Assembly (NCBI GenBank): GCA_963926055.1
Contig: CAWUVK010000001.1
Span: 186,001 to 250,000 of the forward strand
Reading direction: 5' to 3'
Length of the DNA: 64,000 nt
From: CAJXJP01 sp963926055
GTDB taxonomy: Bacteria; Patescibacteriota; Gracilibacteria; BD1-5; UBA6164
This document shows positions 21,292 to 32,376 of this stretch, in pieces. Made by a program: the position numbers and the translations under genes. Below the pieces are notes generated by a model that did not search any database, was not told the DNA's origin, and was given only the letters and a program-made list of their open reading frames with translations. Positions within the stretch are counted from its first letter, which is position 1, and each line of letters opens with the position of its first letter.

Positions 21292-21315
21292 AAAAGCCCT
21301 TTCGGGCTTTTTTTT
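21291..21315 (+). terminator. Intrinsic terminator
   Basis: AAAAAAGCCC and GGGCTTTTTT arms with a TTTC loop, closing the three-gene redox operon. Confidence 0.9.
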
Positions 21316-21387
21316 AGTATCCTTGTTCTTGTTGACCTTTTGTATTTATAAGAATTTTTATAATAAACAATTTATAAAATAATTCAA

Positions 21388-21414
21388 TAAAAAAACTCAC
21401 AAGCGAGTTTTTTT
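21388..21414 (-). terminator. Intrinsic terminator
   Basis: AAAAAACTC and GAGTTTTTT arms; the A run gives the T tail for the reverse 79-residue gene. Confidence 0.75.
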
Positions 21415-21432
21415 GTAATAAATATACATATG

Positions 21433-21672
21433 CTATTTTTCTAAAGCTAATTCAAAAGTTTTCACTTCTTCATTTACTCCATTTTCTTCTTTCAACATTA
21501 ATGATTGCACATCAACACTTTCTATTTCTTTGTTTGACATTTGATCTATAACCAAACCTCCACAACCAAATACTTCACACTTAAGAAAAACTAGTTTTTT
21601 GATAACATTTGTATCATTTTTCCATTTTATTAAGTGCAACCTATCACATTTATTACAATTGTGCGCAGACAT
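21433..21672 (-). CDS. Small Cys-rich protein, possible zinc ribbon, 79 aa
   Basis: Not assigned to a family. The sequence has NCNKC near the N-terminus and FLKCEVFGCGG about 25 residues later, two Cys pairs that could bind zinc. The C-terminal half is acidic. It has an AGGGAG Shine-Dalgarno site 7-8 nt before the ATG and no TGA codon, unlike most neighbours. It is divergent from csrA, from which it is separated by 207 nt. Confidence 0.6.
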   Translation of the reverse strand: MSAHNCNKCDRLHLIKWKNDTNVIKKLVFLKCEVFGCGGLVIDQMSNKEIESVDVQSLMLKEENGVNEEVKTFELALEK

Positions 21673-21816
21673 AGCACTCTCCCTTTTTGAACATCTAGAA
21701 CTAGAATAATATAAAAATCATGGATTTCAAGCCAAATATAAAAATAATGTTAAAAACTATAATAAATAATTTGAACAAATTTGATATAAAAATATATTAT
21801 AAATTAATATTTATAT

Positions 21817-21844
21817 TTGACAAACTTAGGAGTTTAAATATTAT
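21817..21844 (+). promoter_or_regulatory. Promoter of csrA
   Basis: TTGACA at 21817-21822 and TATTAT at 21839-21844, spacer 16 nt. The implied leader is about 30 nt and carries GGAGG at 21871-21875. Confidence 0.55.
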
Positions 21845-21879
21845 TTTTTTATCAATATAACACAGACAAAGGAGGTTTT

Positions 21880-22065
21880 ATGTTTACTTTTAATAGCAAT
21901 ATTAATGAAACTCTTATAATTGGTAATAAAGTTACCGTTACAATACTTGATATCAAAGGAACCCAAGTAAAAATCGGAGTAAGTGTTCCAAAAGATATAA
22001 AAGTACAACGTGAAGAAATTTATATACGAATTCAAAAAGAAAAAAGAATAATCGAAATAAATTAA
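21880..22065 (+). CDS. csrA: Carbon storage regulator CsrA
   Basis: A 61-residue post-transcriptional regulator that binds GGA motifs in mRNA leaders and blocks or modifies translation. The family pattern is intact: GETL-like NETLIIGNKVTVTILDIKG, the QVKIGVSVPKDIKV strand and the conserved REEIY-x-RIQ. The usual N-terminal LTR is TFNS, so the first RNA-contact strand is altered. The strong AAAGGAGG ribosome site itself holds an AGGA motif, the usual autoregulation target. It is a single-gene unit with its own promoter and terminator. Confidence 0.92.
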   Translation: MFTFNSNINETLIIGNKVTVTILDIKGTQVKIGVSVPKDIKVQREEIYIRIQKEKRIIEIN

Positions 22066-22066
22066 G

Positions 22067-22095
22067 AAAAAAATCCAGCTTTTGCTGGATTTTTC
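22067..22095 (+). terminator. Intrinsic terminator
   Basis: AAAAATCCAGC and GCTGGATTTTT arms after csrA; also faces the convergent MGMT-like gene. Confidence 0.85.
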
Positions 22096-22097
22096 TT

Positions 22098-22394
22098 TTA
22101 TATAAAATATTTTTTATCTATTTTTCCATCAATAACTTCTACTCCATCAGCTTTGATAAGATTCACTTTTCCGTGGATTCCATCTTTTCCGTTGTAATAT
22201 CATATTTTATTCTCATTTTCTAACACTTTATAACACGGAACTTTTTCTAACTCACGATTATCTTTCACAATCTTCCCTATCTTTCTCGGGTGAACTTCAA
22301 ACACATCTCCAATAGCCTTGTATGTAGTTACTTTTCATTTTGGCATATCTTGGATATATTTAAACACCAAAGGTCTTAGATCGTCAGTTTTCAT
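22098..22394 (-). CDS. MGMT-family DNA-binding protein (alkyltransferase-like)
   Basis: A 98-residue protein with only the DNA-binding/active-site domain of O6-methylguanine-DNA methyltransferases, the size of alkyltransferase-like (ATL) proteins. Motifs: IPKGKVTTY-like MPKGKVTTYKAIGD, HPRKIGKIV in the recognition helix region, and PCYKVLENENKIGYYNG where MGMT has PCHRV. The cysteine that accepts the alkyl group is kept but the neighbouring His is Tyr, and Arg is Lys. It may repair alkylated bases or flag them for other repair. It lies 74 nt after the Gabija helicase gene on the same strand. Confidence 0.8.
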
Positions 22395-22468
22395 AGTTTA
22401 TTCGTTTAGTTTTATATAATTGTTTTGAGTATACTTGTGGAATCGAAAAATGGAAGAGGAAAAGTGAA

Positions 22469-24061
22469 TTAATAATTTACAAAAGTAAATACATTTTCTT
22501 TTGCTCTACTTACTGCTACATAGTAATGTCTTTTAGCTTCTTCATTATTATCTTTTAATTTCTGTGAAAATGATTCAATTTCTCAACGAACATTATATGT
22601 ATTCAAAATAAAAACATTATCATACTCTTTTCATTTTGCTGAAGTTATGGTACTTGTAGAAATATAAATTTTATCATCTCGATTTAGATTTAGAATATCA
22701 ATTAACGTTTTTCAATCAGCTTCATTAAATTTAACTTCCTTATTCTGAAAACAATCAATAATTATTTTAAAATACTCTTTATAATTTCATCATTTTTTAA
22801 ATCAATCTTCTTGTAATATTTTTCAAATACAACTTATATTATCAGTATTTTTTAGCTTTATAATTCTTCAAAATATTTCTTGATAATTATTATCTCATTT
22901 TTCATAGAAAAATTTTAATTCTTTTTCAAGATCTGAATAGATAATATTTCAATTTACAAATGAAATTAATTTTTGAAAAAATAGTTTTAAATGAATATTG
23001 TAAATAGGTTTTTCTGTATATGGAAAGAATATTTCAGAATTACCATCAAGTAGTTGTTTAAGTGTTTTATTAAATTCTTCTCAAAGATTAGGTCAATAAT
23101 CTTTTTTATCACTAGTAGGTTGAAATAGTATTACATTGTTTTTTCACTTAAATATATCTTTATTAGAATTTATTGTTGAAATTATATTATTTAATATTTC
23201 TTTATACGTATCACATCTATTTCTTCTAGCTGAATCATTGTTTCATAACATAAAAGAATTAAAATCTATTTCACAATTAAGGTTTTTTATATTTCAATCT
23301 ATAGTAATCAATTCACTAGGTTCTTTAATTCAAGATAGTCTAATTTTATTCACTTCTTTTAAGATAGTATTTCAGAATCTATAAGTATTCGTTAATTCCC
23401 AATCTCATTCAAGTCAAACAAAATTAATCTCATTGAAATCCTCGAAATTTATTTGTTGATTTTTATCTCATACGCAAATAAATGTAATATCTCATTTTTC
23501 AATAATCTTATTAAAAATTTTCAAATAACAGTCTTTAGTGTCTTGATATTCATCAATAAATATATATTTAATTCATTTTTGTATTAAAATCTTATAAAAA
23601 ATATCAAAATATTTTTCTTGTAATAAATATTTTTTATTTAATCAATCTAATATATTCCATTGTGAAGAAGTTTCTAAGTTATTTTCTGAAAAATTATTTG
23701 TTATTTTATTTAAAATACTTTTTTCTTTATAATCAGGATTTTCATTTTCTAAAATAGTATAACTAAATGGAATTATAAAATTTTCAATAAAAAAAGAAGC
23801 AACTGTTTTAATTTCTACATTATCTTTATTTCATATTTTATTTGAAATACTATCAATTGATGAATTTGAATGACTTAAAATATAAAAATTATCATCATGT
23901 CATTCTTCAATATATTTTGATATTATATGACTTAATAAATATGTTTTTCAAGTTCAAGGTCAAGCTTGAATTTGAAGTCATTTGAAACTTTCATCGTCTT
24001 TTTTCTCAAAAAAGTAATCTATAATTTTTTGTTTTGATTCATCAGGATTTTTATCTGACAT
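22469..24061 (-). CDS. gajB: Gabija GajB-like UvrD-family helicase
   Basis: A 530-residue SF1 helicase-like protein, close to the usual GajB size. Walker A is AGPGTGKTY (residues 33-41), with all three glycines TGA. Walker B with QxxR-type context is FIDEYQDTKD (about 173-182), motif III is VGDKNQQIN, a NTYRFGN motif IV follows, and the C-terminus has TSAKGKEYDNVFI (motif V) and YYVAVSRAK (motif VI). In Gabija, GajB senses DNA ends or nucleotide depletion and activates GajA. It starts 12 nt after the OLD-type nuclease gene, giving the normal gajA-gajB order. Confidence 0.85.
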
Positions 24062-24073
24062 AATTAATATTTA

Positions 24074-25930
24074 TTAAAAAGGTATATCTTCTACAGAAAT
24101 ATCGTCTTGTTTTTTTTGTATACTAGAAGTTGCTTTAGGTATTCATAAATTTATTTTTTTTGACTCCTCTGTTTTATCTTGAGTTTCTTTTGTTTCTTCA
24201 ACACCTTTCAATTTTCATTTTATCGAATTTAAAGCATCTTTAATATATTTTGGAATTTCAAAAGACTCACCAATATTTTCAAATAAATTATAAGCTAAGT
24301 CCGATTTTCAACCTATGTTATTAAAAAAGTTTTTATAATTATGGTTAAATTTTTCATCTTTTTGATTGTTATAATTAGTTTTATCTGCATTTATTTCTCA
24401 TATAATATCTTCTAACTGTGACTTTCAAGTTTCCGAAGAAAAGCTTTTCTTCAATAATTCTAAGTTATCTATTGCTAAATCTATCTCTAATGTATCAAAT
24501 CATGTAAAGAAATTAGTTTCATTAAAAATTCCATTATTTTTAGAATTTTCCATTCTTTTTTTTCAATGATATACTTCCTCTTTTGTAATATCTCCATCAG
24601 TAATGACGACCCAAGGTATTTGTAAAATTTCTGAGTATAATGCATAACAATAAAAATCTGTTGAATTCACATTTATTACACTAATTCAGTAATTATCTAA
24701 AGTTTCTCAAGTGTGTATTTCAAAAAATTTAGGCATTAATATTTCTTCTGCAATTCATTCAACAAAAATAATTCATCTTGAAAAAAGTAATTCTGCTTTA
24801 TTTACATCAATAAAAATATTTAATTTATTTTTGAATTTGGAAATATCTCATTCTAAACTTATTGGTAAACTTTTTTCTGATTCTTTATTTATAAAAATAG
24901 TTTTTTTAATATCTTTAACAGCTCTAATAATATTAGGAGAATGGGTTGAAACTAATAAACTTGAATTACTAATATCAGAGAATTTATTTTTAATAAAATT
25001 TAATAAGTTTCTTTGCATTTGAGGATGTAGATGAGCTTCTGGTTCTTCCATTAAAATTAAATGATATTTTTCTCATTCATCATCTGTTTTTGTTAATGTT
25101 TCTAGTTCTTTTATATAAAAAATAGCAAAAACTGTAAAAATTATATATTGCCATCCTGTACTATTTTTACTTAAATGTTTATCATCTAAGTTTAATTTTA
25201 ATAAATTTAAAAATGTAGACTGTGGAGGGTTTTCATCCGGGTCTAAAGTAACTGCTTTTATTCAATCTTGTGTTAATTTTATTTCATTTAAATATTTAAA
25301 TAAATTTTCACTTTCAGAAGAATCTATGATTTTTTTCATTATATCATTTTCATTTAATTCATCCTTATTTAGCTTTATTAATTTTGGATCACTTTTATTT
25401 AAATCAAATAAATATTTTCAAACTTTATTATAAAATCAATTGTTAGAATAAAAATTTTGCTCAGTTCTTGCTCCATCAATATAAACAATTTGGATATATT
25501 TTTTTATATCATAAAGATTAATTTTAAAATCTTTTATTTTATCTAAAACTGGTTCATTTATAAACGTTTTTTTTCAATAGTACACTCATTCAGAATCTAA
25601 TTTAGGCTGATAAAATCAAATTAAGACTTCTATATTATCATCATTTATTTTATTAATACAGTCTTTAAATAAATATAGATTATCTTCTTCTTTTTCTAAT
25701 TCGAGAATACATTCAATAAGTAGATTTCATTCTTGTTTATTAAAATCATTTTCATTAAAAAATTTTGATAAAAAAATATTTGAATCAAATAATATCCTTA
25801 AACTATCAAAAATAGTAGTTTTTCATATTCAATTTTCTCAAACTATTAAATTTAGATTATCATCTAACAAATTTAATTCAAAGTTTTCAAAGTGTCTGAA
25901 ATTTTTTATCATTAGTTGTTTTATTTTCAT
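24074..25930 (-). CDS. gajA: Gabija GajA-like OLD-family ATPase/TOPRIM endonuclease
   Basis: A 618-residue protein with an N-terminal ABC-type ATPase and C-terminal TOPRIM nuclease. Walker A is GENGIGKTT at 31-39; the late ATPase part has LMEEPEAHLHPQMQ (Walker B with the OLD-type H) and LVSTHSPNII. The TOPRIM core has FVEGIAEE (Glu near 391 and 395) and VITDGD (near 446), matching metal-binding acids. GajA nicks DNA at a specific sequence when nucleotide levels fall in infection. The last 40 residues are charged. AAGGA 4 nt before the ATG serves as ribosome site. Other OLD nucleases are the alternative, but the adjacent UvrD-like partner favours Gabija. Confidence 0.85.
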
Positions 25931-26136
25931 TGTTCCTTTTTCCTTAAACTCTAAAAATTTCCCTCTCTTAAAATCCTAATCACCAAACATAAAAAATCAA
26001 AAAATAATATTTTTCTATGTTAAAAAATAATATTTGTGTTATACAATTTAATATTCAAACATAACTGCAAATATTATTATTGACATTTAATTTATATGTT
26101 ATAAAATAAATAAAATATAATTAATTTACTAAAAAA

Positions 26137-27663
26137 GTGAACGATAAAAATTCAAAATATAAGGAAATAGAAAATATTGAAGCAAAAGGTATTTCGGTTG
26201 TAGAAAAACCGACTGATGATTTAAAACAAGCAACTTTAGAACTGGTACAAGCGGTAATTTCTAAAGAAATCAATGAAGAAGATTCTGAAACACAACAATA
26301 CATAGAATTACTATTGAAGTCATTTGGTTTCGAAATCGATAAATATTTAGAATTAGAAGAATCTATCACAGATAATGAAAAAATTATTGAAAAATTTGTG
26401 GTTTCAACGCAGTGAGAAAAAATTCTAAAAAATATTTTAACATTTCTCAAAGTTATTCAATTATTAGATAAAGAATTACATAAAGATTATAATTTCTCTT
26501 CTCTGAATAAAAAAATATCATATCATAACATAAAAACTCTGACGAAAGATAGTTATTCTCAAGAAGAATTGAAAATGTTAGCTTGAATTTCTGATGTGAA
26601 AAAAAATCCAGATGTAAATCAACAAATAAATCAAGATATTTCTTGATTGGATAAACAATGAATTTATAAACAAAAAATAAGTGAAATAATTGCATTATTA
26701 AATGTAGAAAAATTTTTAGATCAACAATCTGACTTAAATAATAATAGCTCTACAAAAGCAGAAAATCATATATTTCCAATATATAACAAAATTTTAAATC
26801 ATGCAAAAACAGAAGTGAATGATAGATATGAAACTATTAGAATTTCTACAACTCAAATAAATCCAGAATATAAACAGGATAAAATTCTTCATAATATTCA
26901 AGATACAAAAACAATTGAATGAGAAAAGTATGAAAAAATAAAAAAACCATTTTATAAAAATATAAAATATTTATTTGCTGCTGCAGGAATAAGTTTAGCA
27001 GCATGATTTTTTACAGTCTGACAAAAAAAAGAATCTGTTGAAATAAAGAATATTCAAACACAGATTATAATGAGTGAAAATCAAAGAGTAGAATTATTTA
27101 ATAAGCAGTTAGAAAAAATGCTGCAAAATAAAATTAACTCACTTATTCAAAAAAATGTTAATATATATGAAGCTAAAAATATTCTTTGATTAGAAGTTAT
27201 CGAAATGTTTTGAGTTTTATTAAAACGTCACGGTTGACAAATAAAATCTATTAAAAGAAATTATAAATCAGACTCGCTAGTAAAAGGAAATACTATTAAT
27301 GTAAAAATTCAAAATGAATTTATGTTATCTGAAACATATAATTATACATTTAATTACCCTATAATAAAAAGTCCTTTAAGTTTAGAACAACAAAGCAAAA
27401 GAGCTGTACATATATTAAATGAAAATTTAAATAATATAGCAAACAATCATAATAATTTAAAAGACTTAATGGATGAACTTGTTTCTAATTTCTGATTTAT
27501 AATCGAAGAAGCGACTTATAATAGTTATCAAAATTATAATACTCAGGTAAATTACGATTATATTGATTCGAAAACTACAAAAGTAGATGTAACTTTTATT
27601 AATACAATTAATTGAGAAGAAATTCAATTAAGTTTCACTGTAAATAATATAAAAAATTATTAA
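26137..27663 (+). CDS. Hypothetical protein with one membrane segment, 508 aa
   Basis: Not recognised. It starts with GTG at 26137. A long acidic, helical N-terminal half (about 1-280) is followed by a single hydrophobic helix YLFAAAGISLAAGFFTVG and a C-terminal domain of about 200 residues, probably outside the membrane. It is read divergently from gajA across a 206-nt AT-rich gap, so the two may share a regulatory region. Many glycines are TGA. No motif links it to defence. Confidence 0.72.
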
Positions 27664-27700
27664 AAAAAATATTTTTTCATCAGAAAAAATATTTTTTATT
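27662..27700. terminator. Terminator-like AT hairpin
   Basis: AAAAATATTTTTT and AAAAAATATTTTT arms around CATCAG between two convergent genes. AT-only stem, so weaker evidence than the GC-containing ones. Confidence 0.55.
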
Positions 27701-27839
27701 TTAATTTATGTAATAAATCTTTTGGTTTTTCTCAATGAATTCTCAAATATTCATCGAAGTAATTATTTCCATTTTGTGAAATACAGTTTTGTAAATAATT
27801 CTGATTGATTGTATCTGGATGAAGTTGGTTGATTTCATA
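27696..27839 (-). repeat. 144-bp direct repeat, copy A
   Basis: Differs from copy B (28659-28802) at about six positions. It covers the stop codon and last 47 codons of paralog A. Confidence 0.85.
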
Positions 27840-28655
27840 TCAACCGTGTGGACCTTCTTTTCAGTATTGTTTATAAAAATCTATGAATGAATTATAGGGA
27901 TTAATAATCGGATGATGTCTATATTTTTGCTCTAATATTAACTTCGTATTATCTTCACAGATATAGGTCTGATTAGTAAAATTATCTGGATTTTTATACC
28001 AATTGTAATATTTAGTATATAAATTTGTCATATCAGAAGCTATGACAGAAAAAACTATAAAAAATCCTATTACAAAAATATCTCTATATAAATAAGCAAA
28101 TTTATCAAATATTTTTATGAAAAATTGTTTCGAAAAATTTATTTTTGGTTTATTCTTTTTTAAATAAAAAATATAATTAATAAAACTTCCTAAAAGATAC
28201 AATATTCACAGATAAATAATAAATATTCAAAATATAAATATTACAATATCAAAATCAAAACCTGAATAGTTTTTCAAGAAAATAGTAGATGTCTCAGTTC
28301 TTAAAAATTCATCATAGATTCAAATCCACATAAATAAATAAAAACTAATTGCTAAATATATATTTATAAGAAATTGTTCGAAAAAATATTTTTTGATTTT
28401 AAATTTATATAAAAAAAGTGAATAAATCAACGATAATCAACTAAATACAATTACTACCAAAGCTATAGCTTTTGATTTATCTATCCTTAGATTTTCAGAA
28501 ATAAATCAAGATTTTAGAAAGATAAATTTAAGTAAAAAATATATAAGTATAAAAATTCAGTAAAATATAAAATTTAATAATAATATTTTATTATTTTTAA
28601 AATATTTTGAAATAATATAAACAAATATTATTGCTATAAGTAAAGTTAGAAACAT
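27696..28655 (-). CDS. Hypothetical membrane protein, paralog A, 319 aa
   Basis: Not recognised. About six hydrophobic helices in the first 220 residues are followed by a conserved polar region: YNWYKNPDNFTNQTYICED, then a Tyr/His/Pro-rich stretch with HHPIINPYNS and the C-terminal NGNNYFDEYLRIHGEKP. The latter two blocks recur in the next gene upstream (paralog B), with the final 48 codons nearly identical in DNA. Two Cys residues are shared, so a disulphide outside the membrane is possible. It starts 3 nt after the stop of paralog B. Confidence 0.72.
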
Positions 28656-28658
28656 TTT

Positions 28659-28802
28659 TTATTTTAATTTATGTAATAAATCTCTTGGTTTTTCTCAATG
28701 AATTCTCAAATATTCATCGAAGTAATTATTTCCATTTTGCGAAATACAGTTTTGTAAATAATTTTGATTCATTTTATCTGGATGAAGTTGATTGATTTCA
28801 TA
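28659..28802 (-). repeat. 144-bp direct repeat, copy B
   Basis: The second copy, at the 3' end of paralog B, 963 bp from copy A. Confidence 0.85.
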
Positions 28803-29552
28803 TTCTAAATCTCATAGTGGCTTTCAATAATTATCATAAAAATCGAAGAAATTATTATGAGGATTTTTCACTGGATGATGAGGACTTCTAATATCTAATA
28901 TTAATTTCGTTTTATCTTCGCAAATATACGTTTGATCTGTGAAAAAATCTGGATTTTTATACCAATTATGATAATGAGAATACATTTTTAAAATATCGTT
29001 TATAAATAAAGATAAACAGATAACTAAAATAGATACGAAAATATCTCTGAGAAAATAAAAGAATTTTTTAGAAGAAGATTCTTTTATGAAATATGAATCA
29101 GTTACAAAAAAATATAAAAAAGATAAAATAAATATCACAGCAATAACTACAAACCAAATTCAAGAAAATATATATTCTCCAGTAATTGAATCTATAAAAT
29201 TGTAATTATAATTTCAAAAATGAGTTTCGTATTGAAATTCCCAGTAATAGAGTAAAAATACCGTTCAAAAAAGAGCAAAAGGTGAAATATATTTTTTGTA
29301 ATCACGTGAATTATTATAAAATAATCAGACAAATGAAACAATAATTATTCAAATCAGTGATAATCAAATCAAAGAAAGTCATATTAAAACTTTTTGAACA
29401 TCTGGAATAAATCTATATATAAATTCGATGAAAACACAAAAAATATTAAATATTAATACTGAAATTACTCAAAACAATAAAAAGATATTTTTGTTTAAAT
29501 ATCTTTTTATCAGTCATAAAATTCACAGTAAAAATAAAATCGTAATTATCAT
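28659..29552 (-). CDS. Hypothetical membrane protein, paralog B, 297 aa
   Basis: Not recognised; tandem paralog of the downstream gene. Several N-terminal membrane helices (MIITILFLLGILGLI, VLIWLSLIGLSLIGIII, IWFVVIAVIFILSFLYFF, FVSILVICLSLF), then NWYKNPDFFTDQTYICEDKTKLIL, HHPVKNPHNN and the shared C-terminal block NYLQNCISQNGNNYFDEYL. Only the C-terminal third is strongly alike in the two proteins; the membrane parts have diverged. It follows the 398-residue gene through a tetranucleotide repeat. Confidence 0.72.
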
Positions 29553-29580
29553 ATTTATTTATTTATTTATTTATTTATTT
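29552..29580. repeat. ATTT tetranucleotide tract (seven units)
   Basis: Seven consecutive ATTT units span the stop codon of the upstream reverse gene (29567-29569) and run to the start codon of paralog B. Copy-number change would alter stop-to-start spacing. Confidence 0.8.
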
Positions 29581-30763
29581 CAGAAATAAAATTTTCTTGT
29601 TTTTTAATAAGTTCTGATAAATCTTTTTTATAATCTATAAAATTAATATTTGGAATAAAAAAATTATAAATTCCAGATTGAGTGAAAATATTTTTATTTT
29701 GAGAAATATGTAAAGAATTGAGTTCAATATAATTTTTATATCATACAAAACGAGAATAATTTTTAAATTCTTCGAGATTAAAAATCAATGAATTATTTAT
29801 TTTTTCTTTTTCATCAATAAATAAAGAATATTCTGAAATTATAATATTTTGAAAAATTTTATCTGGATTTTTTATAGTATTTTGAGAGAAAAGTTCAGAA
29901 ATTTTATTTTTTTGAGAAAGAGTCAGAGAATTATTTTCTGATAAATATTCGAAATTTTCTATAATTTGTTCTCATAAAGTATTTGAAACTAGAAAAGAAA
30001 TTAAACCTAAATCACTTTCTCTTAATAATTTTGAAAGAGTGAAATATTTTTGATAAATAGAAATAATTTTATCAAAATTATTTTGATTATATAATTTTTG
30101 ATCAACTATTTTTTGAAATTTTAATACTGACACAAAACCAGTCAGAGAAAGATATTTTCAAAATTCTTCACTATTTTTTAGAAATTTTTTGTTTGAAATT
30201 TCTGTTAAAATTGAAATATGATTTTCATATTTTTCCGGACTATTTTCGAGATATTCTAGAGAATCTTGAAGTGTTTTATTTATTTTTTCTTCATCACATG
30301 TAGTATTCTTATCAAAGCAACGAAGATTAAAGTTTTGAATATCAGCTTGAAATTGAGATGTGAAATTATCTATGAGAGTATAGGCATTTTGAGAATCGTT
30401 GAATGAATTTTCAGATTGAATTGTTTTAAAATTTTCATCTATTATTTTTTCTACATCCGCATTATTAAAAATAAATATGTAGTAAGAAATTCACAAAAAT
30501 AGAAAAACTCAAAAACTGTATAAATATTTTATAGAAATATTTTTTGAAATAATATTTTTCGTAAAAATTCATAAAATTAAAATCCAAAGTAAAAATGGAA
30601 TATAAAACATAAAGATAATATAGTTTTCCATGTAACTTTCGGTAAAAATTCCACCTGTAAAAAGATTTATAAATATGTTTATCGCATAGAAATTATACAG
30701 AGATAAAATTATTCCCAGAATAAAAAATACAATATTCATAAATTTGTTGTTATATCTTTTCAT
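29567..30763 (-). CDS. Hypothetical membrane-anchored protein, 398 aa
   Basis: Not recognised. Three N-terminal hydrophobic helices (IVFFILGIILSLYNFYAI, NYIIFMFYIPFLLWILIL, YLYSFGVFLFLGISYYIFIF) are followed by about 290 polar, helix-rich residues with many Asn, Lys and Glu, probably outside the membrane. Two cysteines occur near RCFDKNTTCDEE. It heads a three-gene reverse cluster with the two paralogs. Confidence 0.7.
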
Positions 30764-30895
30764 ATTATTTATTTAATAAATATTTGTCATATAATATAAA
30801 TTTTTAAATATATTCAAAATATAAAATATCGAATATTTTGACATATTTAATATATTATTTATATTTAATTTAATTACATGTAATAAATCACTCCA

Positions 30896-31684
30896 ATGGG
30901 AAATGTAACATATATAAATAAATGCCAGCAAAGAGAAGTAAATAATACTAGTACTCCAGATTTTGTGATTAAAAAATTACAAAATCTACTTCTTTTACAT
31001 GTAGAAAATTCATATAAAAATTTCTCAAAAAATGGAGAACAAATGGAAACAAAAGAAATTTTAAAAATACTTGATTCTTCTGATTTTTGCTTTGATTCAC
31101 ATATTCAACAAGTCGATGAAACATATGAATTGACTCAAAATTGAAAAAATATATTAATCGAAATGCTCATGAAATATGAAATTATTTCTACATTAGAAAA
31201 AAAATATTTAGAAAAATATGATTTCTGAGAATTAAATGATTTATTAACACAAATAAATCCATTTTTAGAAGAAAATATTGAAATAAAACAAGAATATTCT
31301 TGAGTTGATTTAGTAAAACTTGAAAAACAATTTTGAAAAGATGAATATGAAGAATATGAAATATTAGAATATAGAATCTGAGAATATTTGGAAAATTACC
31401 TTGAATATTCAAATGAATTTAAAATGAAAAAATCTGAAATACAAATTTTATTACAGGCTTTTAAATATGCAGATTATGAAGAAATATCTTGTTGATTAAA
31501 TCAACCTGGAGATTCATTAACAGATTTATTTATAGAAGTACAATATGAAAGTATTTGAAATCTTCGCAAAACTCTAAACGTTATTTCAATTGCATTAAAT
31601 CAAGAAGGTCAAATCGATAAAAATACTTTTTCACAACTAAAAAATAAAATCCTTGAATGAATTTCAAAAATAATAAAAAAATAA
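30896..31684 (+). CDS. Hypothetical protein, 262 aa
   Basis: Not recognised. A soluble, acidic, helical protein with no signal peptide. Several TGA codons encode glycine (for example in KYDFGELND). The sequence contains repeated Tyr-Glu-rich helices (EYEEYEILEYRIGEYLENYLEY). It is divergent from the membrane cluster and ends at a terminator. Confidence 0.72.
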
Positions 31685-31716
31685 AAAAACTCTTTTTAAA
31701 AAAAGAGTTTTTTTAT
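31683..31716. terminator. Bidirectional terminator
   Basis: AAAAAAACTCTTT and AAAGAGTTTTTTT arms around TTAAAA. The same 30-odd bases recur at 32377-32408, so this secreted-protein gene is bracketed by twin terminators. Confidence 0.8.
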
Positions 31717-31719
31717 TTT

Positions 31720-32265
31720 TTATCCGTTACAACACGCAATTGAATAAGATTCATTACAATAATCTATTGATGTATTTCATGAAGTTGAAATTACTGTTCA
31801 CCTAAATGCTCAACCTGAATTATTTGTATTAGTGATCCAATAAGTACAATTGTATGCTTCATAACGTGTATAATCCATAACCCAAGATTTAGCTGATGGA
31901 TTATCGGCTCATGACTTAACTAAATCTTGAGTAGAACATATTCTAGATCAAGGAAATTCCAATTGACACTTTTTAGTTGGTCCACCAAATCCTCACATAT
32001 TACCATTATAAGTAGCTGTAGTATATCCAGCAAAACTTACTCAACCACCGTTAGCAGAGATTTGAGAATCTACGTATGATTTTGTAACTAAGTCATCACT
32101 ATTTATGTTCACTGAAGTAAGTTTTCAAACTATTTCATTCCAACCAGATGCCGTTAGTGGATCACCTGAATTTACCGTTGAAAGTGCTGCATAAACTCAT
32201 AAAACACTAAATCATGCAAGCAAAAAAATAGATACAGATTTAATATAAGATTTAAAAAAATTCAT
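31720..32265 (-). CDS. Secreted Cys-rich surface protein, 181 aa
   Basis: An N-terminal signal/anchor helix (SVSIFLLAWFSVLWVYAAL) is followed by NSGDPLTASGWNEIVGKL, a stretch commonly seen after the signal helix of surface and pilin-like proteins in this group. The C-terminal 100 residues are Cys-rich (KKCQLEFPGSRIC, NCTYW, DYCNESYSIACCNG) with six or more cysteines likely in disulphides. This fpGsRiC...Wt...iACC layout recurs in extracellular proteins of diverse bacteria; I do not know a fixed name. Function unknown; surface adhesion is one possibility. Confidence 0.72.
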
Positions 32266-32376
32266 AATATGTTTTGTATTAATAATATTATATATTTAAG
32301 TATATAAATGATTTAATTTTTGTATAATAAATTATTTTTTTAACATTGAAGGTTTTATAAAATATTTTATAAATAA

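Noticed and set aside
29552..29580. ATTT tract as a phase-variable coding repeat
   Set aside because: It lies at the stop codon, and every frame of AAAT repeats soon reaches TAA, so it cannot switch the protein on and off.
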